Assembly (NCBI GenBank): GCA_046154695.1
Contig: JBJXFI010000410.1
Span: forward strand, 1 to 18,860
Source: DALYLB01 sp046154695
Lineage (GTDB): Bacteria > Acidobacteriota > Blastocatellia > RBC074
Reading direction: 5' to 3'
Length of the DNA: 18,860 bases
The notes under the pieces are model-generated. The model searched no databases. It was not told the origin of the DNA and saw only the letters and a program-made list of their open reading frames with translations. Below are positions 6,613-15,257 of this stretch, one piece after another. The position numbers were made by a program, and so were the translations under genes. Each line of letters starts with the position of its first letter. Positions within the stretch are counted from its first letter, which is position 1.

Positions 6613-8067
6613 ATGAACAGAATCGTCAATCTCCTCTTCTCGGTTATGCTCTTGATTCCGGTTGCGCTTTACGCGCAGCCGCCCTACCACCAATCGCATT
6701 TTCCGCCGGAAGAATTCCAGGCGCGCTGGGCGAAGGTCTTCGATCGAATCGGCGATCGCGCCGTGGCGATCGTGCAGGGGGCCCCGCTGACCAATGGGTT
6801 CACGCTGCCGCGCCAGTCGAATGAGTTTTATTACCTCAGCGGCATGGAAACGCCCGGCGCATATCTGCTGCTGGACGGGCGAACGCGAAAGGCGATTCTC
6901 TTTCTGCCGCCGCGCAACGAACGGCTGGAACGCAGCGAAGGCAAGGTGCTCTCGGCGGAGGATGGCGAGATCGTCCGGCGGCTGACCGGTGTGGATGCCG
7001 TCGCCAGCGCCAGATCCATGGGCGAGGAATGGCTGAACGAATTGTTGAAAGCGCCCGCGCCGGCGATATACACGCTGTTTTCGCCCGCGGAGGGCGCGGC
7101 GCAAAGCCGCTACGAGGCGCAAATGGCGAACGCCGCCATCGCGGCGGATTACTGGGACGGGCGCGTGTCTCGTGAGGCCCATTTCGTGAATCTGCTGCGC
7201 ACGCGCGCGCCGCGCGCCGACGTGCGCGACCTGACGGCGATTCTGGACGAATTGCGCGGCGTGAAAAGCCCGCGTGAAATCGCGCTGATCCGCCGCGCTT
7301 CACAGCTCGCCGGGCTGGGAATTCTCGAAGCGATCAAGAGCACCCGGGCGGGGCTCTATGAATATCAGCTGGATGCCGCGGCGCGGTATCTCTTTCTGGC
7401 GGGCGGCGCGCGCCTGGAAGGCTATCGCTCCATCACCGCCGCGGGCACGCCCAATATCTGGAACGCCCATTACTATCGCAACCTTGGGCAGTTGAAAGAC
7501 GGCGATCTGGTGCTGATGGATTTCGCGCCGGATTATGGATACTACACCAGCGACGTCGCGCGCATGTGGCCGGTCAATGGCGGGTTTTCGCCTGTTCAGC
7601 GCGAGCTGCTGCAGTTCATTCTGGATTACCGCAACACGGTGATGAAACGCATTCGCCCCGGGGTGACGGTAAAAGCGATTCTGGAAGAGGCGCGCGAGGC
7701 GATGGAACCCGTCTTCCAACGGACGAAGTTCTCCAAGCTGGTCTATGAACAGGCGGCGCGCAAGCTGGTGGCGACCGGCGGCGGCATCTTCTCCCATCCG
7801 GTCGGCATGGCGGTGCACGACGACGGCCCCTACAACCGCGACGTGCTCAGGCCGGGGCATGTCTTTTCGATCGATCCGCAACTCTGGGTCCCGGAGGAGA
7901 CGCTTTACCTGCGCTATGAGGACGTCATCGTGATCACCGCGACAGGCTATGAGAACTTCACCGACTTTTTGCCAACGGAGCTGGCGGAGCTTGAAAAGCT
8001 GGTGGGGCAGGGCGGCGTCGCGCTGAAACTGCAGCCCGCGGCGGAGAAGGACCTGATCAGGCGATAA
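6613..8067 (+). CDS. Secreted M24 family Xaa-Pro aminopeptidase
   Basis: The product (484 aa) is an aminopeptidase P-type metallopeptidase, which removes N-terminal residues preceding proline. A Sec signal (about 1-21) is followed by an aminopeptidase P N-terminal domain and then the pita-bread catalytic domain (about 220-450). Metal ligands align as D303, D314, H395 and E436, with supporting histidines H286 and H402. The remaining ligand position, normally Glu in a T-[VI]-E-P-G motif, is D421 in SIDPQLW. That change is conservative but unusual and may affect activity. The ATG at 6613 is chosen because the signal starts there; in-frame ATGs at 6598 and 6580 are possible, and no strong ribosome site decides. 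It is divergent from the hydrolase operon and 58 bases before the MFS gene. Peptide scavenging is the likely role. Confidence 0.88.
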   Translation: MNRIVNLLFSVMLLIPVALYAQPPYHQSHFPPEEFQARWAKVFDRIGDRAVAIVQGAPLTNGFTLPRQSNEFYYLSGMETPGAYLLLDGRTRKAILFLPPRNERLERSEGKVLSAEDGEIVRRLTGVDAVASARSMGEEWLNELLKAPAPAIYTLFSPAEGAAQSRYEAQMANAAIAADYWDGRVSREAHFVNLLRTRAPRADVRDLTAILDELRGVKSPREIALIRRASQLAGLGILEAIKSTRAGLYEYQLDAAARYLFLAGGARLEGYRSITAAGTPNIWNAHYYRNLGQLKDGDLVLMDFAPDYGYYTSDVARMWPVNGGFSPVQRELLQFILDYRNTVMKRIRPGVTVKAILEEAREAMEPVFQRTKFSKLVYEQAARKLVATGGGIFSHPVGMAVHDDGPYNRDVLRPGHVFSIDPQLWVPEETLYLRYEDVIVITATGYENFTDFLPTELAELEKLVGQGGVALKLQPAAEKDLIRR

Positions 8068-8125
8068 CCCGCAGCTTCCGGCGTCGCAACGCGATCTGAA
8101 AACCGCCTTCGAAAAGAGGAACGAA

Positions 8126-9436
8126 TTGCCCTCTACGGAACGAGCCGCCGTGCTGTCGATGGATGCGAGTCCGGCCTCCCGCGTGCGATATCGCGTGCTG
8201 GCGCTGGCGGTGCTGCTGGCCGGAATCACCTATCTGGACCGTGTGTGCATTGCGCTGACCGCGCCCGCGATGATGCGGGAGCTGAATCTCAGCAAGGTCG
8301 AGATGAGCATGGTCTTCAGCGCGTTCACGCTGGCCTATGGGATCTTCGAGATTCCGACGGGCTGGTGGGGCGATCGCATCGGGACGCGCAGGGTGCTGAC
8401 GCGGATCGTCATCTGGTGGTCGAGCTTCACGGTCATGACGGCCGGCGCGTTCAATTACGCCTCGCTGCTCGTCATCCGATTTCTTTTCGGCGCGGGCGAG
8501 GCGGGCGCGTGGCCGAACGCGGCGAGGACCTTTTCGCGGTGGTTTCCGGTCGGTGAGCGCGGCACGGCGCAGGGCGTCTTTTTCATGGGCGCGCACCTGG
8601 CGGGCGGGCTGACGCCGCTGCTGGTGACGGCGATGCTGACGCGCATGCATTGGCGCGGGGTCTTCATCGTCTTTGGCGCGGTCGGTTTTGTGTGGGCGGC
8701 GGTCTGGTACTGGTGGTTTCGGGATGATCCGGAACAGCATGAGGCGGTCTCGCCCGGAGAGCGCGCGCATATCCAATCCGGACGCGGTCCGGCCGGGTCG
8801 CATCACCTGACCGGCGCGGCCTGGAAGCGATTGCTGTCCAATCGCAGCCTGCTCGCGCTCTGCGCGTCCTACTTCACGCAAAGTTACGGGTTCTATTTTT
8901 TCATCACCTGGCTGCCGACCTATCTTGAGAACGCGCGCGGCTTCACCTCGACGATGCTCGGCGTGATGGCGGGCCTGCCGCTGCTGATGAGCGCGCTGGC
9001 GGATCTTTTCGGCGGCCTGACGACCGATTGGATGACGAGGCGATTCGGGCTGCGCATCGGGCGCTGCGGCGTCGGCAGCGCCTCGCTGCTGGCGGCCGGC
9101 GCGCTGCTCATTGCCGGCACCTCGATGCGGCATGACCTCTCGGCCGTCATTCTGATTTCGCTGGCGCTCGCTTCCTCCAATTTCCTGCTCGGCGCGAGTT
9201 GGAGCGCCTGCACGGATATCGCGGGCAATCACGCGGGCGTGGTCGGCGCATGCATGAACACGGCGGGGCAGATCGGCGGCTTTCTCAGCCCGATTGTTGC
9301 CGCGCTTTTCGTCGAGCGGTATGCGAGCTGGTCGGCGCCGCTCTACGTTTGCGGCGCGCTTTACCTTGGCGGTGGGCTGGTCTGGTGGCTGGTGGATCCG
9401 CGCCGGCCCATCCCGCTGTCGGGCGAGCCGGACTGA
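8126..9436 (+). CDS. MFS transporter, anion:cation symporter (ACS) type
   Basis: The product (436 aa) is a 12-helix major facilitator protein of the ACS family that includes hexuronate, glucarate and galactonate permeases. Visible hallmarks are YLDR in the first helix (36-39), motif A (GDRIGTRR, 82-89) between helices 2 and 3, and the R-F-L-F-G-A-G-E-A segment (118-126) in helix 4 followed by a Trp-Pro-rich loop. Substrates of this family are usually organic anions such as sugar acids or tricarboxylates, so the true substrate is not fixed. The first codon is TTG at 8126, preferred because AAGAGGA (8114-8120) sits 5 bases upstream; the first ATG at 8159 has no such site. It follows the M24 peptidase gene by 58 bases on the same strand and ends 3 bases before the stop of the convergent esterase gene. 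Confidence 0.87.
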   Translation: MPSTERAAVLSMDASPASRVRYRVLALAVLLAGITYLDRVCIALTAPAMMRELNLSKVEMSMVFSAFTLAYGIFEIPTGWWGDRIGTRRVLTRIVIWWSSFTVMTAGAFNYASLLVIRFLFGAGEAGAWPNAARTFSRWFPVGERGTAQGVFFMGAHLAGGLTPLLVTAMLTRMHWRGVFIVFGAVGFVWAAVWYWWFRDDPEQHEAVSPGERAHIQSGRGPAGSHHLTGAAWKRLLSNRSLLALCASYFTQSYGFYFFITWLPTYLENARGFTSTMLGVMAGLPLLMSALADLFGGLTTDWMTRRFGLRIGRCGVGSASLLAAGALLIAGTSMRHDLSAVILISLALASSNFLLGASWSACTDIAGNHAGVVGACMNTAGQIGGFLSPIVAALFVERYASWSAPLYVCGALYLGGGLVWWLVDPRRPIPLSGEPD

Positions 9437-9439
9437 AAA

Positions 9440-11471
9440 TCAGTTAAATATGATGGTTCCTCCCGCGACTTTCGCCGCGCCGGCGGTCCAGGCCCAATCG
9501 GCGGGAGTGACGCCGGAAAGATGGACCGCGCGCGGAAAACCGAGCGCGACGAGCTGCGGCAGATCGAAGAAGCGCAGCGCATTCGGGAACGAAGGCCCGT
9601 TGGCCAGCGTCGCGGGCAGCCGGTCCAGTTCCAGGCGGGTGACGCCCTCTTCGAAGAGACCCGCAAAGAGCGCGACCACGCTCATCGCCCCGGCCCCCCG
9701 CAGCGTGACCGGCAGCTTGTCCAGCGCGGGCTGCGCGCGCAGAGCCGCCAGCGCCGCGCGCGTGTCCCACACCCGCATCCCCTCCAGGCTCTGCCCCAAG
9801 CAGGAAGCGCCGCCGGACGGTGGTCTCTTTCTCTTTTCGCCATGCGGTGGGGCCGACGCCGCGCGGCAGCACAAGCGCGATGGCGGTTCCCTGGCGCAGC
9901 GGCTTCAACAACTCAGCCGGCGGGGCGCCGCTCCCGTTTTCCCCGGGAAAGAGACCGGGAAAATATTCTCCTCCCACCGCGGCCCACTGCCGCCACCCTT
10001 CCTCATCCAGCACAAGCACGGACAACCCGGATATCTTTTGCTTTTCGGGCATCAACAGCGCAAGCCGCAATCGATAGGCGTCATCGGGCTGAAATTCGAT
10101 CAGGCGCGCCCGCGCGCCGCCGCGCGCCTCTTCGGAAAGCACGCTCGCCGCAGGCCGCGGCTCGGCCGCGGGCCAGTTATTGAAGACCTTCTCGCGCAAC
10201 AGCGCCGCCCATCGCGCCGCCTGGCCCCGCCATTCCTCCCGCGTGGAAGGCGCCGCCGCGGCCGGGGCCGCCGGAACAAACGTTTCGTGGATGCGCGTGT
10301 TGCGCTCGTCGCCGGGCAGTGCGGCAAAGACCTTCAGTTGCTCCGGCCCAAACCGTTTCAGCGCGGGTTCGGCCAACGGGCCCGTCTCCTTCTTCAACCA
10401 GCGATTCAGCCAGCGAAACGAGGGGACCTGCAGATCCTGCGTGTCGCTGTGCGGGCCTTCGGTAATCAGCAGGCCCAGGCGATCCTCGGCGCCATGCAGC
10501 TTGTAGATGCGCTTCAGCTCACGGTGAACCCGCTGCACGCCATCGAGCGGGAAGATCTCATCCTTATCGCTGTTGGCCAGCAGCAGGGGGCGCGGAGCCG
10601 CCATCGCCGCGAGCCGCGCGAAATCCCAGCCGTATGTGTTCAGCATGAACATGCAATCGCAGTGGCGATCGACGCAGCCGTCCACGACGTGGGTTTCCAT
10701 ATCCGTAATCCCCGCCACCGGAATCAGCACCGAGGGCCGGTCATCCACAGCGGCCAGATACCAGGTATAAGCGCCGCCGCCGCTGCGGCCGGTCAAACCG
10801 ACATGCTGCATGTCCACCTCGGGCCGCGTCGCCAGATAATCGAGCGCGCGCATCGCATTCCACGTCTCGACGCCTGCCGGCGTATAGCCGCGCGTCGGCC
10901 ACCACCACATCCCGCGGCTGTGCGTGCCATGGTGTTCGCCCTCGATCTCGCCCATTTCAAGCGTGTCGAGAATCATCGCGACATACCCGTGCTCGGCCAG
11001 CCACGCGGGATGATGCTGATACGCCGCCTTTGTGCCGTATGCGATGCCGTCCTTCTTCGTCTGCGAGTGGCCGCAGAGGTACAGGATTGTGGGCGCCGGG
11101 CCCTTGAGCGTTTTTGGCAGGTAGAGATTGGCCGTGACATAGAGGCCGGGCATGGATTCGAAATGGATCTTCTCGACGATGAATTTCTCTGTCTCGATCG
11201 TTCCGGTCAGCGTCGCCCGCAGGTCGGTTCTGGGCGGCAGCGGCGAGAGCCCCAGCATTTCCAGGAGCTGCAGGCGGTACGTTTCACGCCGCGCCTGCCA
11301 ATCGGCAAGTGTGCGAATGTCCCCGAGCGCGCGCGCCGCCACACGCTCCGTCTCCCGGCGGAAATAGTCGGTGGCCATCCGCTCGCCGGGAATCGGCTGC
11401 TGCGCCTCCCGTTGAAAGGACAGCAAGGTGACGATCAACGCGGGCACCGCTACAAAGAGAATGTTTTTCAC
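9440..11471 (-). CDS. Acetylxylan-esterase-like alpha/beta hydrolase, frameshifted
   Basis: A signal-anchored enzyme (starts with MKNILFVAVPALIV) whose first domain has a complete hydrolase triad: nucleophile S230 in GRSGGG, D304 in SDKDEIFP and H341 in EGPHSD, plus the family Cys-rich CVDRHCDC stretch. It resembles bacterial acetylxylan esterases of the prolyl-oligopeptidase fold. The GTG start at 11471 has GGAGG 8 bases upstream. A second, hydrolase-like domain follows from about 440, but its expected nucleophile elbow reads G592-A-G-A-M with no serine. At plus-strand 9794-9797 a run of four C (GGGG on the coding strand) appears to hold one extra base: before it the frame ends ...RRRFLLG, and only the next frame continues with natural sequence (QSLEGMRVWDTR...) to a stop at 9440. 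The uncorrected frame gives 675 aa ending at 9444; the corrected protein is 676 aa. Sequencing error or a recent mutation are both possible. Confidence 0.82.
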
Positions 11472-11570
11472 GAATTTGCCTCCAATCCCAGAGGCGAAAA
11501 ATTACCTGCCCGCGAGCTTTTTTACAATGCGCAAACCGAAAATTCCGGGGACCGGGATGATTTGGAGATG

Positions 11571-11610
11571 GACGCACTCGAAGCCGCGAAGCCGCGGCTT
11601 CGAGTGCGTC
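11571..11610. terminator. Perfect 18-bp hairpin, terminator-like
   Basis: Positions 11571-11588 pair perfectly with 11593-11610 around a 4-base loop, and TTTT follows at 11611-11614 on the plus strand. It stands between the Spy-like gene and the esterase gene, both on the minus strand, where the T-run is on the wrong side for classical termination. It is nevertheless the strongest stem in this gap and probably blocks or shapes read-through. Confidence 0.6.
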
Positions 11611-11617
11611 TTTTCGC

Positions 11618-11639
11618 GGGCGCGTTTGCAACCGCGCCC
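11618..11639. repeat. Second hairpin behind the Spy-like gene
   Basis: GGGCGCG (11618-11624) pairs with CGCGCCC (11633-11639) around an 8-base loop, only 8 bases beyond the stop of the Spy-like gene on the minus strand. With the 18-bp hairpin next to it, this forms a double-hairpin gene end. Confidence 0.5.
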
Positions 11640-11647
11640 TCTTCAGA

Positions 11648-12163
11648 TCAGCGGCCGCGCCGTCCACCGCCGCCGGGACCGCCCGGGCCGTCGCGTCCGG
11701 CGAGCGAGCCGACGATATCGAGGACGCGCTCGTCATCGTATTTCGCGCGCAGCGGAGCGAGTTGCCCGCCCGTTTGAAGGTTGGCCAGCACGGTGATCTC
11801 GAACTGGGCTTCCGCCTTGAGGCGGGCCTCGCTCAATTGCGCCAGGCGCGCGGCGATCGCCGTGGCCGCCGTCTGCGACGCGGCCAGGTTTCCGGCCAGA
11901 ATGGCCGCGTCATAGGCGTCGCGCGCCGCTTCGAGCACCGTGTCGGGCTCCGTCGGCTGCGCCGCCTTGAAAGCGGTGATGAGCGTGTTGAGGTCGACCT
12001 CCTGCTGCGCGGTCAGCGCCGGCGCGTTCGCCGCCGTGATGGCGCGTTTCAGGATGCCCAACGGATCCCGCGACGGCCCATGATCCGCCAACGAGATGAC
12101 AGCGCTGGCGGACAGCGCGACCAACAGCAAAGCGATGGCGCCGATGAATTTCGTTCTGATCAT
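11648..12163 (-). CDS. Small periplasmic Spy/CpxP-like helical protein
   Basis: The product (171 aa) has a Sec signal (about 1-26), then an alpha-helical, Ala/Gln/Glu-rich body with an LTAQQ segment at 50-54, which resembles the LTxxQ motif of Spy/CpxP periplasmic chaperones. A possible second copy lies near 128-140. The C-terminus (about 158-171) is a Gly/Pro/Arg tail. Spy-type proteins bind unfolded or metal-stressed proteins in the periplasm, but here the match is by motif and composition only. The ATG at 12163 is chosen because it precedes the signal and has AGGAG about 10 bases upstream; the open frame to 12313 runs through repeats and is not protein-like. It is alone on its strand for about 600 bases upstream and ends at a double hairpin. 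Confidence 0.72.
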   Translation of the reverse strand: MIRTKFIGAIALLLVALSASAVISLADHGPSRDPLGILKRAITAANAPALTAQQEVDLNTLITAFKAAQPTEPDTVLEAARDAYDAAILAGNLAASQTAATAIAARLAQLSEARLKAEAQFEITVLANLQTGGQLAPLRAKYDDERVLDIVGSLAGRDGPGGPGGGGRRGR

Positions 12164-12264
12164 TCTGTTTCCACTCCTCGTTTGAATAATCGTTCGTATT
12201 TGATGACGCGTTTCAACGCCGCTGCGGCAGCCTTCTCCCCTGTTATAGCGGTTTTCACTTGCGT

Positions 12265-12333
12265 GCGACCCGACTCGCCATCGACCCGGCTCGCCATCGA
12301 CCCGGCTCGCCATCGACCCGACTCGCTATCGAG
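12265..12333. repeat. 16-bp tandem repeat, about 4 copies
   Basis: TCGCCATCGACCCGGC occurs at 12275-12290 and 12291-12306, with a third copy at 12307-12322 differing by one base (ending CCCGAC). Partial copies flank it at 12265-12274 and 12323-12333. There are no spacers, so it is a minisatellite and not a CRISPR array. Confidence 0.9.
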
Positions 12334-12438
12334 AAGAGGAGGGAAAACGGAACAGACGGAAATAACGGAACAAACGGAGCCCTGGATTGTTTGGTTTCGT
12401 CGATTCCGTTATTTTCGTCTGTTCCGTTTTCCTCTTCT
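12332..12438. repeat. Long inverted repeat with internal 9-bp tandem units
   Basis: The left arm 12332-12370 and right arm 12404-12438 are complementary over 35 positions (34 matches and one G-T pair) with a 4-base bulge in the left arm. The loop is 33 bases. The left arm also contains 9-base tandem units ACGGAACAG, ACGGAAATA and ACGGAACAA (12347-12373) and a partial fourth unit to 12378. It starts where the 16-bp tandem repeat ends. No target-site duplication or transposase is visible, so it could be a small palindromic element or a long terminator-like hairpin. Confidence 0.8.
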
Positions 12439-12774
12439 GAATCACGCAGCCAGGGCGCATGCATATGCAAACGGCTATATGTTCATCCGGCCCCGCCAGC
12501 TTCCCGCGGCGTTGAAACGCGCCTTGCGCGGAGACCCGCTCCTTTCGAAGCGGATCCATCCTGCGTAAAAGCAAGGCGCGTGCCGCTGCTGAGATTGCAA
12601 AAAACAGCCCTGTTTACAGTGATGTTGAAAGGCTCCGCGTTATTTACGGCAAAGGCATGTGGCGAAAACCGACAGTATACAGGGGGCGCTTCGAGAGCGG
12701 CGTGACGGGGATGCACAACCGAGAAGAGGGAAGACCCCCTTCCGTCCCAAGAGCCTCATTCTTCAAAATTCGAT

Positions 12775-15195
12775 TCAGGCCGAGAGCGGAAGATGAAGGG
12801 TAAAGATCGAGCCGCCGGAGGGGGCGTTTTCGAGGGTCACGCGGCCGCCGTGTCGTTCCGCGATCTCTTTCACGAGCGGAAGGCCGAGGCCGGCGCCGAC
12901 GACGCGCGAGGCGGCGTCGCGTTCCAGGCGAAAGAATTTTTCGAAGATCTTTTCCCGGGCCTCCCGGGGGACGCCGAATCCATGATCCCGCACGCGGATC
13001 GCGACGCCGCCGGGATGGAGCTCGGCGGCAATCGTGACCTCGGTTTCGGGCGGACTGTATTTGATCGCGTTGCCGAGCAGATTACCGACGGCCTGGCTCA
13101 GCAGCAGGCCGTCAGCCCGCAGAAGCGGGAGCGCCGGATTGACTTCGGTATTCAGTCTGATTCGGCGCTCGGTGGCCTGAACAGAAAGGTTGTGAATGCA
13201 ATCGTCGATCAACTGGCGGCATGAGACGGGCGCAAGCTGCAGGGCATGCGCGCCGGACTCGAGGCGGGTGAGATCCAGATACCGGTTGATCATTTCGCCG
13301 AGCCGGACCGATTCGGCGTGAATGGTGTCGAGCATTTCTCGCGACTGCTCCTCCGCGACCGGAAATTTGAGCAGGACGTCGCTCAAGCCGCGGATCGAGG
13401 TGAGCGGCGTGCGCAATTCGTGCGAGACGAGTTGCAGGGTCTCGGTCTTCAGGCGGTCCATCTCGACGCGCCGGGTGATGTTAGAGATCAGCGCCACAAC
13501 CCCGATGGTCGCGGCGGGCCGGGCGACCAGCGCGGAAAGCAGCAGCGAAAAATGTTGGGGCTCCGCAAGCGTATGCTCGAATTCGAACCGCGCGGCGCGT
13601 CCATCGAGGGCGCCCTCGATGGCATCGCGCGCGAGCGCCGGGTCCAGGCCGCCCTGTTCGATCAGAAACTGGTCGAACCAGGCGCCGATCATCTCATTCT
13701 CCCGCCGCCCGAAGATCCGCATCGCCTCGTGATTGGCAAAGAGGATCCGCCCCGACAGATCGGAGACCAGCACGCCTTCGCCCATGCTGGAGAGAATGCG
13801 CTCGATGAAGCTCATGCGGGCCACGAGCCGGGTTGTCAGGTCGTCGACGGCGCGCAGCTTCCAGGTCAGGCTCCTCGGCAGATCGAGGGGCGAGGGATGT
13901 CGCGGCACGACCCCTTCCCGCCCGTCCTCCTCGCCGGTGAGAAAGCCCTGCTGGCTGCTGACCAGCGCGGCCAGTTTGCGGTCCAGCTCGCGGCTGGCGG
14001 CCAGCGCGCGATTGAGCAGCAGCGGAATCACGACGCCGAACCCCGTCAACATCGGAATGAGCGGCGGAATGATCTGATAGCGAGTGAACGCCAGATAGCT
14101 GCCGCCGGGAATCGCCGCCAGGAGCAGCGCCAGAAGCCCGAGTTGCCGCCACCCATCGAGCCACCGGATCGTCAGCATCGCGCAGAGAATGACCGCGAGC
14201 GCGCAAAGAAAGGCCGTCCCCTCGGTCAGGGGTCGAAGTGAGAGACCGCCTCGAAGCGTGTGTATGACATTTGCGTGAATCTCGACGCCCGGCATCTCCT
14301 GCCCGCCCTGCCCGGATTGAGCGCTGAAGTGCATAAACGGAGCGACGCGCGTGTCTCCCAGCGCTTGCGCCGTCGCGCCGATGAGCACGATCCTCCCGGC
14401 GAACGCCGAGGGTGGGATCTTTCCCTCCACCTGATCCGCCAGGCTGTATTGCGCAAACGACCGGGTCGGCCCGGCATAATTGATGATCGTCTCGTTCGGC
14501 CGCACGAGACGCACGCCCGGTATGTCCGCCCCCGCCGCTTCGTCCCGCACCGGAACCCGATACCCTCCGAATCGAAGCAGACCGGCGCGCTCCTCAAGAT
14601 CCGCATCGCCGATCCCCTCGGCGACGCGAATGACTTCCATCCCGAACGCCCATAGCCGGTCGCCGCGATCGTCGGCCTTGCTGAGCTGAATGCCGCGCGC
14701 CATCCCGTCCACTCCCGGCGCGACGTGCGCGTGACCCAGCGCACGGGCCGCACGGGCGATCACCGGCGCCGGGCGCAGCCAGGCGACGGCCGCCGTATTG
14801 TCCGCGTAGACTGTCTCGTACAATTGCGCGGGAAGAACGACGCGTCCGCTTCGCGCGATCGACTCCGCCAGCCGCCGGTCTTCCAGGGGATTCGAGGGTT
14901 CGGCGTAGATGATGTCGAGGCCGACGCCTCGCGCTCCGGCTTCGGTGAGTTTGTCGAGCGCCTCGGCGATCACCGACCGCGGCCAGGGCCAGCGTCCGAT
15001 GCGGCGCAGGCTTTCATCGTCGATCGCCACAACCACCACGTCGGCGGGCGCCGGCAGCGGCCCGCGCAAACGGTAGAGCAGATTGAGCGACGCCGCCGAG
15101 AGCCCGGGCGCAAACCAGGTGACCAACGCGACCATGGCGCTGCTGACGAGCAGGATCAATGTGGCGCGGAGAATCCGCGAATAGTTGCCGCGCAT
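12775..15195 (-). CDS. CHASE2-PAS sensor histidine kinase
   Basis: The product (806 aa) is a membrane sensor kinase. TM1 (about 10-30) leads into an extracytoplasmic CHASE2 domain (to about 325), with typical VVVVAIDDESL (53-63) and RIVLIGATA (268-276). Three further TM segments follow (about 327-345, 350-370, 377-397). A cytoplasmic PAS domain lies near 465-575, then HisKA with phospho-acceptor H592 in VSHELRTP, and HATPase_c with the N box (N705, N709), G1 (DHGFG, 737-741) and G2 (GAGLGL, 767-772). The kinase core is complete. The CHASE2 ligand is unknown in general. The ATG at 15195 gives a signal-anchor start, but no clear ribosome site is visible; the frame upstream to 15597 overlaps the regulator gene and is not protein-like. 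It lies 62 bases after the sigma-54 regulator gene on the same strand, its likely partner. Confidence 0.93.
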   Translation of the reverse strand: MRGNYSRILRATLILLVSSAMVALVTWFAPGLSAASLNLLYRLRGPLPAPADVVVVAIDDESLRRIGRWPWPRSVIAEALDKLTEAGARGVGLDIIYAEPSNPLEDRRLAESIARSGRVVLPAQLYETVYADNTAAVAWLRPAPVIARAARALGHAHVAPGVDGMARGIQLSKADDRGDRLWAFGMEVIRVAEGIGDADLEERAGLLRFGGYRVPVRDEAAGADIPGVRLVRPNETIINYAGPTRSFAQYSLADQVEGKIPPSAFAGRIVLIGATAQALGDTRVAPFMHFSAQSGQGGQEMPGVEIHANVIHTLRGGLSLRPLTEGTAFLCALAVILCAMLTIRWLDGWRQLGLLALLLAAIPGGSYLAFTRYQIIPPLIPMLTGFGVVIPLLLNRALAASRELDRKLAALVSSQQGFLTGEEDGREGVVPRHPSPLDLPRSLTWKLRAVDDLTTRLVARMSFIERILSSMGEGVLVSDLSGRILFANHEAMRIFGRRENEMIGAWFDQFLIEQGGLDPALARDAIEGALDGRAARFEFEHTLAEPQHFSLLLSALVARPAATIGVVALISNITRRVEMDRLKTETLQLVSHELRTPLTSIRGLSDVLLKFPVAEEQSREMLDTIHAESVRLGEMINRYLDLTRLESGAHALQLAPVSCRQLIDDCIHNLSVQATERRIRLNTEVNPALPLLRADGLLLSQAVGNLLGNAIKYSPPETEVTIAAELHPGGVAIRVRDHGFGVPREAREKIFEKFFRLERDAASRVVGAGLGLPLVKEIAERHGGRVTLENAPSGGSIFTLHLPLSA

Positions 15196-15257
15196 TGAAT
15201 TGAAATGAAGGCGGAGCCAGCAATCCGGATCGTCGCCGCACCAACCTGCTGCCGAGG

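Larger units (their letters stand above)
12164..12774. other. Intergenic region with nested repeats, no convincing gene
   Basis: This 611-base stretch has no reading frame with a good start and ribosome site. It holds the 16-bp tandem repeat and the long inverted repeat listed separately (12265-12438). Further right, 12518-12527 (CGCGCCTTGC) pairs with 12571-12580 (GCAAGGCGCG), with CCGCT/AGCGG in the loop, so this part could fold into a branched RNA. A short palindrome (AAACAG-CC-CTGTTT) follows near 12600-12613. No tRNA, riboswitch or terminator with a T-run was recognised. Confidence 0.55.

Noticed and set aside
9794..9797. Programmed ribosomal frameshift in the esterase-like gene
   Set aside because: The GGGG run is not a typical slippery heptamer and no stimulatory structure was recognised; a sequencing error or mutation is simpler.
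9294..11777. 827-codon plus-strand open frame
   Set aside because: Antisense to the esterase-like gene, starts inside the MFS gene and has no recognisable motifs.
12265..12333. Possible CRISPR array
   Set aside because: The 16-bp units are directly adjacent with no spacers, and no cas genes are present.
12259..12716. Small open frames of 70-150 codons through the repeat region
   Set aside because: Their sequences are translations of tandem and inverted repeats, with no ribosome site and no domain; they were kept as repeat DNA.
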